A DNA stretch of 64,000 bases from Cardiocondyla obscurior (GCF_019399895.1 NC_091864.1:13680001-13744000); one strand, 5' to 3'; positions 36,175 through 49,605 are shown, numbered from the stretch's first letter. Made by a program: numbers and translations. Notes: a model not told the origin generated them from the letters alone.

Positions 36175-39100
36175 ATGCAGAAGGGTAAGTTTCGTCATTC
36201 ATTTTTGCACAATTAAGTTTTGGCGCTGTATAATTCTATTAATCCTCTCGCGGAGCTTGCAGAAAAAGCTTGTAAAAATATGCAGAGCAGCGGCAAATTC
36301 ATCGATACGCTGATCGAACATTGGGTGAATCGAACGGGAAACAATATTCCGTTGCAGCAACAGGAAGAGGTGCGTATTGCTTTGAGGAGCCTCGCTTTCT
36401 TTTGTCGAGTCTAATTTCTAATTAGACTTCGGCGAAATTTCATTTAACTTAATCGGTGAACAACTTGTTGGACAATAGCCTCAACGTTTTGCCACGAGTA
36501 GAATTATTAACTCTGATACTATGCAGTTTCAAATTCTATCTTGACTTTTCTATTTCTTCCCAATTGAATTAATCGCTGCATAAGTTAATGAGATTTGAAT
36601 AAACTTTAATAAAAAAATAAAGAAAATGAGACTCTATGAGTGCTTTGTCAGAGCAGCAAGTAGCCGAAGGTTCGAACATAAAAGGTGGCAAGGAGCAGGC
36701 CCTACAGAATCAAGAACGCGTGATTCAAAGCCTGAAACGGAAATTAAAGGAGAGCCAGGAGACGGAGGCCTCCTTGTCTAACTCCTTGGAGGTGGAAGTA
36801 CGCAACAAGGAGGAAATACAAACGAAGTGAGCCTTGCATCTTTTTTTTTTTTTTGTTATGACGAATCTATCCTACTTTCGACGAATTGACTTTCATTTTT
36901 GGCAACAACAGACTGGACGCCACTTGGGTGTACATTGAGAATATCACGGAGTATTTCAATTACATCAGAGAGAGCCTTGCCAGTTTTCAGCAACATTGCG
37001 ATAACTTGTCCACCATATATGATAACGTGATTCAAAAGCAACAGGAAACTATTCAAAAACAACATCAGTATGACACAGGTACAATTTTATATAAACGTAA
37101 AAATTATTGATTCTAGAGTCATATTCATATTATAAAAATTATTGTAATAATTCTGTAATTACAGATCAGGAAAATCACGTCGTGCAATTAAAAAATAAGT
37201 TATTATCTCAAGAGGCAAGGTAATTTTTACTACACTTTGAATAAATACATGGAATATATATAAAAATTTTGTTAAAACTATTTTTTTAATTAGATTACAA
37301 GATGCAATGGCAGAGCAAAATAAATTGCAAAAACAGTTGGAAAACACTCAATACAAGTTGCAGTTGCAAAATAATGAATTAGCAAACACATATGCTGAAG
37401 AAAAGCAGGCGCTTGTTAAAGTCTATTGTTTTAAGCATTTTTCAAAGAAAATTAATTTAATTTTATATATTTTTTTTTACCTATAACTTATTGTATTTTA
37501 ACTTTTCTAATTTAGGAACAGCAGCGATTATTATTAGAACATGAACATTTACAATTGCGACTACGGACAGTCGAAAAAGAGAAATGTGACATCGCGAAAT
37601 CGGCCGCACAACTAGAAAACAAATTGCTATTTCAAGAAGAGAAGTAAATTATTATGCCAAATGCAATATATTGCGCGAATAGCAATAGTATTAATTAAAT
37701 AATTTTGTTTTAGACTAGAAAAAGCGCTGACAGAGCAAAATAAATTGCAAAAACAGTTGGAAAACACTCAATACAGATCGCAGTTGCAAAAAAAGGAATT
37801 GGCAAACATACATGCTGAGGAAAAGCAGGCGCTTGTTAAAGTCTATTGTCTTAAGCATTTTTCAAAGAAAATTACTTTAATTTTATATTTTTTTTTACTT
37901 GTAATTTATTGTATTTTGACTTTTCTAATTTAGGAACAGCAGCAATTATCATTAGAATATGAAAATTTACAATTGCGACTGCAGACAGTCGAGAAAGAGA
38001 AATGTGACATCGCGAAATCGGTCGCGCAACTAGAAAACAAATTGCTACTTCAAGAAGAGAAGTAAATCATTATGCTAAATGCAATACATCGCGCGAATAG
38101 CAATAGTATTAATTAAATAATTTTGTTTTAGACTAGAAAAAGCGCTGACAGAGCAAGACAAATTGAAGAAAGAGGCAGAATATGCCGAACGCGAATTTCA
38201 ATTAAAGGAAAATAAGTTAATAAACACATATGAAAAAGAAAAAAAGAAACTTATCGAAGTGCGTTATAGACAAATTTTTTAATATTTTATAAATCTACTA
38301 TTCTAATTTTAACATTGATTTCAGGAGCTAGAGAAACTGCAATTGGAATCAAAAAGTATGCAGTCACGATTGAATATGATAGAGCAAGATAAAATTGATA
38401 TTATAGAAAATGCTGCACAAAAAGATATACTTATATCAGATCTTAAAAACAAAGTTTCTATGTATAAGTGAGTATTTATTAATTAATTTTGTTAAATGCT
38501 TTGTATTTAACATTACTTTTGAGATTGCGTTTTATTAAAGTAAGTGTTATCAAAGTTTAAGTAATTGCTTTTTTTTTTGTAACAGAAATCAAACTGATAC
38601 AATAATGGCAAGATATAATGAGACAAATACTAATTATGATTCATTAACTGAAAAGCAGAATAAACAAGAGAAAGAATTACTTACAAAAACGGAAAAGGTA
38701 CGCTATGTAAAATTTATTTGTTAATTTTTATTAATATTGATCTTCATTAATATTATGTTGTTACTTTTCAATATTTCATTTAGATTCAGAATTTAGAAGG
38801 AATGTTAAACATGATAAAGCAAAGGGAGTCAGGTCTCGTTAACGACATAAATAGACTAGAGAAAAGATTAACTAACGAAATGGATTATACCAAGACTCTC
38901 GAAACTAAGCTTTCAATCGCACAGAAAAACTTGGATCTTGCACAAAAACATAATACTGATATACAGAAGAATCTAGACAAAGCTTCTAAGCAGATGGAAA
39001 CTTTTACAAAAGAAAAAGAAGAAATTATAAAACAAGAAAGCACAAAGATTAAGGTAATTCCTTTAAAAAAAAGACGTAGAGTTTCATTGTTGTCAGTTTT

Positions 39101-40168
39101 CTGTGATGCCGATTCATTTTCTCGCTTAGCTCACTTCGTGTTGCGAGAGTGAATATCATTTTAATTGTAAATTTTAATTACTATTATTTTTCTTCTTGAA
39201 TTTTTACAGAATGCAGAAACTTTATATAAAAATGCACAAGCCAAACATATTGCAGAAATGTCAAATCTGAAGAATACTTACGAAACACAATTATGCAACT
39301 TGAACAAAACTATAGACTATTTAAATAATTCGATCGATGACGTTAATAAAGAAAATACCGAACTGAACAAATCTTTAAAGGACATGAAAATGGATAATAT
39401 TCAATTAAAAAATAATTATGAGTATATTATAAATTGCAACGAAGATCTTCAGAAGAAATTAAACGAAATCTATGTTACGAATTTAACACAGACGAAATCG
39501 ATTGATGATTCAAATCTCATGCATAAATTCGCAAACTCTCAACACAATGTAAGCAAATGATTAAAGTAATTATTAATTATTAGCCAGTCAGCGGAACATA
39601 AAATCAATTGACTGAGATATAAAATTCCTTAAAAAATAAAAATTGTTTTAATATAAAATCTCTACGTTTGTACTTAATTACGAATTATTCTCATTCTTCA
39701 AACTATGTTTTTTAGGTAAATAAATTATTGAACTCCAATACTGATGAAGATACGCCATTATCACCAATAATAAATCGCACACCATTGAAGAGACAAAGTC
39801 AGAAAGAGGTACATATTTTTATACACTATTAAATATAAGTGCAACATAAAAAAGAAATAAAATATTAGAAGTAAAATGTAAAGAATAAATAGCATAATGT
39901 ATTTTCGTACGGGAGTGCTATTAAAATAAGTGAAAGTGAGAGTACGAATAAATGTGCTTTTTAATATATAATTTTATTCATCCTCACGCGTTCACTTACG
40001 TACGTAGTTCTTAGGGATATCAAGATAATAAAAAGTAGAAGGGTCTTATTAACCTTTTTTTTTGTTTTCTTTGCACAGCAAGAAGCGGAAATTACATCAG
40101 CGAGCAAAAAGTTTTTCAAGTCACGTTCCGTTCAACCGCGTACTTACATCAACCGGCGCAAGAATTGA
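36175..40168 (+). CDS. Long coiled-coil protein, 16 exons, about 745 residues
   Basis: Exons: 36175-36184, 36218-36369, about 36657-36826, 36912-37078, 37165-37219, 37294-37420, 37516-37643, 37714-37840, 37934-38061, 38132-38258, 38325-38467, 38586-38697, 38784-39053, 39210-39548, 39716-39808 and 40079-40168. All phases agree. A short N-terminal head (about 55 residues, LAELAEKACKNM) precedes some 600 residues of almost unbroken coiled coil rich in Gln, Glu, Lys and Leu. A Ser/Pro/basic tail follows, with a TPLKRQ CDK-like site and the C-terminus YINRRKN. The 33-base first intron is unusually short, and the exon 3 acceptor is uncertain (36654 or 36657). A coiled coil between small ends, with size near that of insect transverse filament proteins, would fit a synaptonemal complex or centrosomal protein. 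That is conjecture. Confidence 0.8.
37294..38131 (+). repeat. Tandem duplication of a two-exon unit within the coiled-coil gene
   Basis: Unit 1 (37294-37713) and unit 2 (37714-38131) each hold a 127-base exon, a GTCTATTG-donor intron, a 128-base exon and an intron ending TTTTGTTTTAG. Exons and introns are nearly identical. The following exon (38132-38258) is also 127 bases and starts like the duplicated one (ACTAGAAAAAGCGCTGACAGAG), so the module is older and was partly copied again. Exon lengths sum to 255 bases, so each unit adds 85 residues in frame. Confidence 0.93.
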
Positions 40169-41877
40169 TCAAATTTAGGTAAAGATTATTATTTCGAACG
40201 GAATGCATATAGAACTATTAGATTCTTTTTACTTCTTTCATTATTATTATTATGCAGTATTTTCTATTTCTATTCAAAATTAATATAAAAATATATTTAT
40301 GTATTTATACATAAGTTTTTCACTAAGAAATTATAAAGATAAATGAAAAGTTTATTCAATGTAGATTCATAATTAATATCGAGCAAGCAAATAGTCGCAT
40401 AACGTTGTGAATTTAACATCTCATCATCGCGCTTTTAGAAAGAACGCCCACGCACCTTCGAACCATGAAGCAGACAAGATTGTAGCTAGTGTGGAAAGCG
40501 CGCAGAAAACTTAAATTTAAACATGATTCATCGGTTTACCATTCGGCCAATAAATGATCCCCTTTGAATCGAACTACGAGGCCCAAATTACGCAATGCAA
40601 TGGAGTCACGCAAATCTTACTATCCTGCAACTAGAAGATATCGTATTCGTTATTTTCCATTCCGTAATCGCGATCTAGAACTTTAAAAAATATACTACGT
40701 TCGTGTTGCGTGCAGCAATTAAATAATTGCTCCCAGTTGATTGGTAATAAGATCGTTTTGTCGAATTTCGTTACGTTTTACACTTTCTAAAGCTCTCGTA
40801 TTAGTCCAAGTACATCAGCGATGAACTTTAAGAGCCTCGTCCTCGGGATGTCTATAATTTTCTGTATTTTTTTTTTTTTTTTAACTTTATCTTATGTTCG
40901 CACGGGAAGCAAGTATCTGCAGCGAAATCTGGATCGCGCAATAATAACCCGAGCCATATGACAGAGAACTATTTAAAAGTGGCACGTTCCACTTTCCACG
41001 AGGGCAATCATTTTTTTTTTCCTCCTCTTTTTCCTTTTGTGTGAGGACCTCGACACGTGTTACGCCCTATACCGATGAGTTACGTATTGGAATATGCAAT
41101 ATAATCAAACTGAGAACAACACGAGTCGCTTTGTTCGATCAGACAGATCAGACAATCTGACATTTCTTTATGCCTCCCAAAAAGGATCCATTCAAATCAT
41201 TTAGATTCAGATATTGAAGTATAGAGTATAAATTATGTTGACGAACATTTAATCGAATTAAAATAAGAGATAATAGAAATTGTAAACGATCAACTGTTGT
41301 ATCAGATAATCAATTGTAAAGCTTAATAAAAATAAATAATTTTTGCATTGTATTGTTTAAAATAGTACAGATGCGTAATGAGTATATGAAACCTTTAATA
41401 GTCGCTTTTCGTAGCCAACGTGAAAATGACATAAGCGAATCTTGTTTCGGCTTATTTACCGGATACTATAATCATTACTAAGCTGCCCAATTTTCACAGC
41501 AGCTGCGTCTCTGTGATTTCGGAAAACCTATTTCTCGTTTAACTGAATAAGCCGCTAATATTAGAATCTCGAAACGTGTGGAATCACGCACTCCTGCTTA
41601 TACGGGGTGTCGCGTTAACCATGCGAAACAATAAAACATTTTTTCCAGTACTATTTTATTTATTGATCATCGAGTCAATAAAAGGAACAGAAAACGTTAA
41701 AGATACGTTACCACTCACCTGAATGTTGACAAAGAATTTTCGACTGCGCCTTTACCATGACAAAAACTTTCGTTGAAACGCATTTTTCACAAGACACCTC
41801 GTATGCAACCCTCTTACGTTGTTGGACGGATTCCTCCCCCGACTTGGCCCACGACGGTTCCGTACTCCTCCTGAACA
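40169..41877. other. Intergenic stretch between the coiled-coil gene and muscle protein 20
   Basis: AT-rich DNA with poly-T runs (40867-40882 and 41012-41020) and an AATAAA at 40549-40554 that may end the coiled-coil transcript. No coding region is supported. Confidence 0.5.
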
Positions 41878-41914
41878 TATAAAAAGCCGCGCCTAGAAGC
41901 CGCGCCACTTCAGT
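41878..41914 (+). promoter_or_regulatory. Core promoter of muscle protein 20: TATA box and initiator
   Basis: TATAAAA at 41878-41884 is followed by an arthropod initiator-like TCAGT at 41910-41914, at about the right spacing. This gives a 5' leader of only about 23 bases before the ATG at 41935. A TATA promoter fits a strongly tissue-regulated muscle gene. Confidence 0.65.
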
Positions 41915-41934
41915 CTTTTCAAAATACCTTAAGG

Positions 41935-42993
41935 ATGGCTTTAGAACGTCAAGTGCGCGCTAAGGTACATATACACAATATACATATATTTTAATGACGT
42001 GTATTATAGTGTAATTTCCTTCAATCTCTTTACGATTCGGTGCATCGTACAGTGTTCTAGTTCTTGGAAGTTTTTTATTTTCTTAATTTTTGGATTAAAA
42101 AAGATTAATTGCTTGATCATATGTAATAAAATTTTTTTTTTTTCTGAAAGAAATGTGTACTTTGTGATATTACATAGGATATTTAAAGCATCGTAAAATT
42201 TAATTAATTTTTTGGAGCCTATTACTTCGAGATGTACTGACTTAAAGATTTCTATGTCATTTCACAGATTGCGGCGAAACGCAATCCTGAGCAGGAGAGA
42301 GAGGCGCAGGAATGGATCGAATCTATCATTGGCAAGAAGTTCCCTCCTGGTGAAACTTTCGAGGATGTACTCAAGGACGGTCAGGTCCTGTGTCATTTGA
42401 TGAACAAAATTTCTCCTGGATCTGTACCAAAGATCAATACTACTGGCGGACAGTTCAAAATGATGGAAAATATCAATATGTGAGTAGTGACTATTGAAAA
42501 TTTGGATCAATCGATAAATTTTGCGAGAACTAACATATTGAACACGTTATAGGTTTCAAAAAGCGCTAAAGGATTATGGGGTGGACGACGTTGATGTTTT
42601 CCAAACTGTAGACTTGTGGGAGAAGAAAGATATACCTCAAGTAGTAACGACATTGTTCGCGCTTGGTCGAACGGTATGTTTTTTTTTTTATCGCCACTAA
42701 CTTTTACGAGTTTTTTAACTTCCTTTTTTACACAATAAATATTTCTAACCGATATAAATATTATTGCGATGAAGAATATTGACACCTTTGTTCATTTACA
42801 GACGTACAAGCACCCTGAATGGAAAGGACCTTACTTAGGACCGAAGCCGTCAGAAGAGTGCAAGCGTGAATTTTCGGAAGAACAACTGAAAGCTGGGCAA
42901 ACAGTAATCGGTCTTCAGGCAGGTTCCAACAAGGGTGCGACCCAGGCAGGCCAAAACATCGGCGCTGGCCGTAAAATTCTTCTTGGAAAGTAA
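41935..42993 (+). CDS. Mp20: Muscle protein 20 (calponin/transgelin family)
   Basis: The four exons are 41935-41964, 42268-42479, 42553-42673 and 42802-42993. They give 184 residues, the usual length of insect Mp20. A single calponin-homology domain covers most of the protein (EAQEWIESIIGKKFPPG, FEDVLKDGQVLCHLMN, VDLWEKKDIPQVVTTLFALGR). It ends in one calponin-like repeat (VIGLQAGSNKGATQAG). Family knowledge: Mp20 is an actin-associated protein of insect muscle, found mainly in synchronous muscles. Splice phases are 0, 2 and 0, and all junctions fall where the protein reads through without a gap. Confidence 0.96.
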
Positions 42994-44136
42994 ATTAAAA
43001 ATTTGGCACAAACAGCGGCTTGCGAATCCTTTTTTCCAGTCATTAGAGCTAAAATATCTCATACTTTTTTGTATGTACAACATAAATACGTATATATATT
43101 TTTTTAATTTTACTTTTGTAATTAAACGATAAACAGCTGCTATTTATTCCCTTTTATTTTACTTGTTAATAATAGCCGATGTATCATAGTGAGTTCTCTA
43201 ATCTTTCTATAATCAATCAAAAAAATATATCTAAACCAATAAGCATACTTGATAAATTAATTTTTATGATTAAGAGAGATAATGTCATTGTTTAATCAAC
43301 TTTCTTATCTTTTCCGCGCTTCGAGATTTCAGTCTCGAAAAATGTGAAGTCAATGACAGGCGTATCAAAGCAACAAAATAATTTATCTAGTCGGTCATGC
43401 GCTTTAAAACAACAAAATAATTGTTATATGAAGAATTCCAAATAAAATTAGTTCTATCCATCCAAAAAAAAAAAAAAAAAACGTGTAGTTTCTTTTCCTT
43501 TTCCAAAAGATGAATTTGCGTTAAGTCAATTCTATTGGATAATCCCATTCGTAATTTCTTTTTCCCCCTTGTTTCAACGATCGCCATTTAAGGATGCGAA
43601 AGCGACGTCGCGCTTCGGTGCTGGAGATGTCGAAAATAAAACTCGACGGCGATGCAAATTGCGTGCAACTTTACTGAAACTGTGCCAAGTTTAAGCTAAC
43701 GCGATGCGTGGGATCTGTTCTATTGATATCCGAAAAGATGCTTTACTTCAATGTCAGTTTACGTTTAGGAAAATGCTCTTCGCGGAGCATACTCAGATTG
43801 ACATGTACACCTTTCGATCGAAACAACGATAATTCGTTGTTTACCGTTTTCGGAGTCGCTCGCATCTTTAAAGAAGCATCGAGTAATCCAATCGTAAACT
43901 TTATCGACGAAGATATGCCTATCGAGTAAACAGTGCACGATAACAAACCGAAAGAGGACGAAGAAACGGGACTGTCACATACAATCTGAGCTTTCAAACA
44001 CAAATGTATATTCGTCTATATTAATAGAATGGGCACATCTACCAGTCACTCATATATATAGGGTACATATATTGGAGCGCGCTGCAATAAAATAACACTC
44101 TCGTGCGACACGTGGCTGATAAAAGGTATGTCAAAG

Positions 44137-44167
<31 letters not shown>

Positions 44168-47100
44168 GTTCTTTGTTTGAATTATGCGGGAACATTGATT
44201 GCGTGTAAAGACCACCGCTCGGTTCAACTTGCGAGAGGTCTGCGTTATCCGCACGCTTGCATGCGCCGTTTAATTCACTGCAGATACAGATTTCTATTGT
44301 TTGCGATTAGAAGACGCGTGAGATTTTTTAAGAGACCGTCCTTTCATGAAGAATCTAGGAGACTTTTTATTTCTAAGGTAACTCTCGAATTGGGTTTATC
44401 TGAGTTTTGGCATTTCGATTTCTCCTTCGGAAACGCTATATATAAGCGGAATCAAGAGGAGCGCGGGGGAGAGCAAGAGGAAGGAAGGGAAATGCAAATC
44501 ATGAACGTGATGCTGTGGTGGTGCCGGTCGCGACAATTCCGCGAGACGAATGAAGCGTGGATGTGGATCATGCCAGGGTTACGATAGTAGAATACGAGAA
44601 CCGATGGAAATATTTCATCGACCTCGACCCGCCGCTCTCTGACACATCTCCAAGACTATCCACTAATTAGGATGCGACGCTAATTCAGTATCATTATTGT
44701 CGACAGTCTTGCTTCTCTTGGTAAATTTTTTTTTTCTCTCTCTATTTGAGATAGAGAGCAGAATTAGTTTGGCGGAGAGACGCGAGCGTGCAAGAAATCA
44801 AACTCTCCATTCTATGGTGAAGGGAGGAGGGGGAAATTAGAAGGTGAGAAGCTGCGCTCTTTTATGTCTTTCTTCGTAACGAAATGTGAGGGAGACGGGT
44901 GTACAGCGCGAGTTTTCATGAGGAGGATTTATCGCGACCGTTTATAGCTGACGTTTAGTGCAGACATTTGATTTATGGTGGCTAAAACATTTGTTATTCA
45001 GGTATAAAATGCATTTAGATCCGTTATCATATCGCAGTCATCTGTGATATAACAAATTTTCATTCGATTACTCTTGTTCTAGATTACATAAAAAAAAAAA
45101 AAAAAAAAAAATCGTTTATGCACTATTAATCTTATTACGCAACAAGATATGAATCAATTTCGCAAATTATCAAAAGCAGACATATATATGTGATACAGAA
45201 CTCGTTAAAATCTTTTGATAAACAATCAACAAATTTAAACAAGTCCAAGGTCTATACTCTGTGGTTAAAAAAAAAAAAAAAAAAAAAATGTTGCAAGTCT
45301 AGCACACGTTTTTCCAATTTCTCAGATAAATTCCATACTAAGTTCTTACGGCGTCCCAGAAAATCAAAGAACGTAAATGAACTTAATTATTTTTTAATTA
45401 TCTTAGAATCTCGTCTATTCTTTCGCCGGCAGCGATTGTACTCGGAGTGACTGTTTCCGGTACGGCTCTCGAATCGCTAATAATGCACAATCTATGTTTT
45501 GAGCTAAGACTACAATCTATTGAAACAATCAACATAAACGAAACGTTCAACGATCAAGTGCGGGAAAGATTAGTTGGCGCGATTAAGATTTATACGATAT
45601 AAAAACGTTGGCATAAATAAAAGAGTGCTACTAAAGTAATAGTATTTGACGCGACTTGTCCTTTTTCAGCGATGTGTCCTCACATTCTTTCTCTTTTTTC
45701 TCCGACTCCTCTTTCTCTTTTTTTCCACGGCTGGGAGGATTGCGAACCGGTTCGCATCTATTTGGCTACTTTCTCGGCTCGCGTCGCGGCATGCCGCCCG
45801 CACTATATGCGGAAATAATTTGATACACGTTAATTCAAGTAGTAACAACGTGATATAATCGCAATAATAATAATAATATATTAACTCTGAGAGTAAAAGA
45901 AGTAAGAGAAAGAAAAGCTTGGCTGTGGCACGCTGACAATAATGATTCTTCGTAACGACAATGGTAAATCAAGACGCGAGTGTCCAGGCTCTAAAAGAAG
46001 TCTGACGACTTTTGGGACATCCTGTACGTGAGTTAGCACAGTTGCGAGTTCAGCACGTCTCTCCCACTCGTGATATTACCATTGCCTGTCGTTCTTTCTC
46101 CGTCTGTCGAGTCGTTCGACCGATCTCTTACCAGTTTTCTCGCTTTGTCTCCTCTCGCTCTCGTGAACGCCGTCCACGTCACCGCAATCCACGAGCCACG
46201 ATGTGCTTTCATTTTTATCGGTGACCGAGCGTAGCCAGTCTAGCTCGGTCGACCAGATCTAGCAGTACAAATCGGAGCTTCAATGAGAGCTTGGCATGAA
46301 GCGAGGTGGTTTAAGCCTACTTTTCTGTATGGTAGAAACTTTACGAACCTTGACTTCCTTGACAATGCTCGCATACGCTTAGATATGAAGCCTTGAAGCA
46401 TCCATTTGATATACGAAGGACGCATAATGATCATTGTTTAGCATCTTCCAGTAGCCTTCGGAAAAGCGTCTGACACTCCATGCTCGTGGTTCTCACACAC
46501 AGAAAAATCGTAGGACTCACGTTTTCGCCTGAAAAATAATTTAGAAATTGTAGCATATTGGTGTAAAAAGAAAAAGAAAAATTAAACACTCTGAAAGGTA
46601 AATAATTTTTTTATCATTATTTTCTGAAATCATAAAAAAAAGCAGGGCATATTTCTTTCATTTTTTTATTATTATTTTTTTTTTTATTGTAAACGTTTTA
46701 TCTATGTGCATTTATCATTTATCAGTATATTTAAAATTCATAGACAGTAAAAAATTACTTGACACAAAAAGACAAGGATTTGTATCAGCTGTTTTATACA
46801 AGTGTTTAAAAATAAAACATATCGAGATGATAATAAGACATATCGTTATCAATTAAATTGCGAGTTTCTCTCGGCAGTTTTCAATAATGTATATAATAAA
46901 TACGAAAAATCTTTCGAAGGTTTCACAAGGCCGGAAGGGCGATCTAACCTTTCTCGCGCGCGCCGTTTGGTCCCTAACCTCTTTGCCACACAGCGGCACA
47001 TCCGCTCGCGCAGGAAACTCTGCGATTATGCCCGCGTAACACCAATCGAACCGGTGCATGTACGTGCGACCGCGTGTTGTTGTTCGTGCGGGCGGACGCG

Positions 47101-47466
47101 CGGATCGGCGGAGGCAGGCGCGGCACGACGCGGCGAGTCTCGACGACGGTGATCGCGCATAAAAATGAAATGGGGCATTGGGTGAAAGTACTCGCGGCAG
47201 CGGTGGCGGCGGCGGCGAGCGAGCGCGCGAGCGAACCTACCTCTTATATCAGATCAGTACGGTAGGCGCGCCTCATCATAACACCGCGTCTACCTCGCGT
47301 CGTTTCTTCTTAGCCAGCGAGCTCTCCTGATGACCTCTCGTCGACTGTTCTGTCACGGGAATACTGCTGCATTTCACGTCCCCGGACTATGCTGCCTGAA
47401 CCTGGTAGCAGCCTTTTCGCTTTCCTTAATCACTGACTGAGAGCAGCTTTTGTTACCTTCCTGCAG
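42994..47466. other. Intergenic stretch between muscle protein 20 and the GH27 glycosidase
   Basis: No gene is supported in about 4.5 kb. Contents include homopolymers (T run 44139-44167, A runs near 45089-45110 and 45267-45288) and GC-rich, GCGAGC-rich DNA at about 47.05-47.27 kb that may be the glycosidase promoter. A short open frame at 43708-43929 looks slightly protein-like but has no partner exon. Confidence 0.45.
44139..44167. repeat. Poly-T homopolymer (29 bp)
   Basis: Uninterrupted run of T in non-coding DNA. Confidence 0.9.
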
Positions 47467-47467
47467 A

Positions 47468-49488
47468 ATGCTGCGCAACCTGTGGTCCCTTTGTGCTCTC
47501 CTGTCGCTGGCTACTTTAGTCCCGGCGCTGGAGAATGGCCTGGCTAGAACACCACCAATGGGTTGGTTAGCTTGGGAGAGATTCAGATGCAACACTGACT
47601 GCAAAAATGATCCAGAAAATTGTATAAGGTGAGCCTTGATACTCTGGACAATGTAAGGATTAAATACTTGGTGCAAGTGTTGAAGAAACTACAGTGATTG
47701 TTTCTTTCTGTGATTCACAGTGATCGTCTTTTCCGGACCATGACAGACATAGTGGTGGCTGAGGGGTATGCTGCAGTGGGATACGAATATATTAATGTGG
47801 ATGACTGCTGGTTGGAGAAAGAAAGAGATTCGAATGGGCAACTTGTACCGGATAGAGAACGATTTCCATATGGCATAAAGAGCTTATCAGATTATGTAAT
47901 TCACTGTCAATTGCTCTAAAACTATTCTTATTTCAATATTTGCCAGTTGCATGAATATTATTAATCTACACTTGGCTCATTTCTCAAATTTACAATTTCT
48001 CTTGTAACCAAATAATGCTCTTTTGTAATTGAATAATGTTTCATGAAATGCTTTGCTGGTTTGTTTATCAGGTGCATTCAAAAGGTCTCAAATTTGGCAT
48101 TTACGAAGACTATGGTAATTATACCTGTGCTGGATACCCAGGTATATTAGGCTACTTGGACATAGATGCTGCTACATTCGCTTCCTGGGATGTGGATTAT
48201 GTCAAGTTAGATGGGTGTTATTCACATCCCATTGACATGGACAGAGGTACAGCTGTATTCTATAAATAATTAATAAGTTTTTTCTTTCTCTTAATTAAAT
48301 AAATCAATAAATTAAAATAATGTTATATATTTATGAAAGGTTATCCCGAGTTTGGATTTCATCTGAATCAGACTGGAAAGTCTATGATATACTCTTGCAG
48401 TTGGCCTGTTTATCAAATATATGCTGGCATGAAGGTAAGCACTTTGATGCATTTTCTTTAATTTTATTTTTATCAGACACTCATTGATATAGTTTATTCA
48501 ACTTTTAGCCAAATTATACTGCAATTTTGGAACACTGCAATCTCTGGCGGAACTTTGACGATATTCAGGATTCCTGGGCCAGTGTAGAAAGCATCATTGA
48601 TTATTACGGCAATAATCAAGACGCCATTGTGCCCAATGCTGGTCCTGGGCATTGGAACGATCCGGATATGCTGATTATCGGTAACTTTGGCCTGAGTTAC
48701 GAGCAAAGTAAAACGCAAATGGCGATCTGGGCTATATTAGCAGCGCCGTTGCTCATGTCTGTCGATCTTAGAACAATTAGGCCGGAATATAAAGCCATTT
48801 TGCAAAACAAAAAAATTATTGCCGTGGATCAAGATCCGCTAGGTATTCAAGGTCGACGGATATACAAAGTGAGTGAATTGATATCTAAAGTAGCAGTGTT
48901 TATTTGCGTAATATATACCAGTTACTTTAAAATAATATTTAAATGTAAGATTAATTGAATCATAATTATGATAATTATTCATTCGAAACGATTAGAATGT
49001 GTTGCATATAGTGTTATTTATTTGTTATTTATTGATAACTTAACGATTGCAGCACAAGGGCATTGAAATTTGGGCGAGGCCCATTACCCCACTTTACCAA
49101 AACTACTACTCGTACGCGATCGCATTCGTCAACAGGCGGACGGACGGCACGCCGTCGGACGTGTCCGTCACGCTAAAAGAACTGGGTTTGCAGTATCCCG
49201 GAGGATACCGAGTGGAGGTTTGTAGTGTCATGTGGTTATTCTGGAAAAAAAAAAAAAGATTTTTAAGAAAAGAATTCGAAAGTGACCGTGGGTCGATGTA
49301 CTTTTCAGGATCTCTACGAGGATGTGGACTATGGAGTTTTAACGCCACAAACTAAAATCAAGGTCAAGGTGAATCCGTCAGGCGTAGTGATACTTCGATG
49401 TAATCTGAATATAGATGACGTGTTTCGCTACTCGCCGTATTCGCCCTATAACCAAGTCTTTAAAGTTAGGCCAAATTCGTTTGAATGA
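47468..49488 (+). CDS. GH27 glycosidase, alpha-N-acetylgalactosaminidase / alpha-galactosidase
   Basis: The seven exons are 47468-47628, 47721-47895, 48072-48246, 48340-48434, 48509-48868, 49053-49217 and 49309-49488, with 436 residues and consistent phases. A signal peptide (MLRNLWSLCALL...) precedes the mature start near LENGLARTPPMGW, the usual GH27 opening. The nucleophile Asp159 lies in YVKLDGC. The acid/base Asp255 is the second Asp of WNDPDMLIIG. In the specificity loop the sequence is CSWPV (Ser191, Val194): vertebrate NAGA has Ser and Ala at these places, GLA has Glu and Leu. N-acetylgalactosamine-type specificity is therefore more likely. The enzyme should be lysosomal or secreted and remove terminal alpha-linked sugars from glycoconjugates. 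An acceptor (CCTTCCTGCAG) ends one base before the ATG, so a 5' non-coding exon lies upstream. Confidence 0.95.
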
Positions 49489-49599
49489 TCGTAACGTCTA
49501 ACGTATTACTTTAATTTCTATTGGCAATTTTATATGCGCGCACGTGCGCGCGTATTACGTTCTATATTAACATAATATATAATATAAGGAAGAATAGGA

Positions 49600-49605
49600 A
49601 ATAAA
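49600..49605 (+). terminator. Candidate poly(A) signal of the GH27 gene
   Basis: AATAAA about 110 bases after the stop codon. Confidence 0.55.

Noticed and set aside
43708..43929. 73-residue frame with somewhat protein-like C-terminus (NFIDEDMPIE)
   Set aside because: An overlapping minus-strand frame is equally long and neither has a partner exon or known family; not enough to call a gene.
44177..44587. 136-residue plus-strand frame
   Set aside because: No recognisable motif, no supporting splice sites, and it starts beside a poly-T run.
46240..46434. 64-residue minus frame suspected to be a transposon fragment
   Set aside because: I could not match it to a transposase or polymerase motif and saw no terminal repeats.
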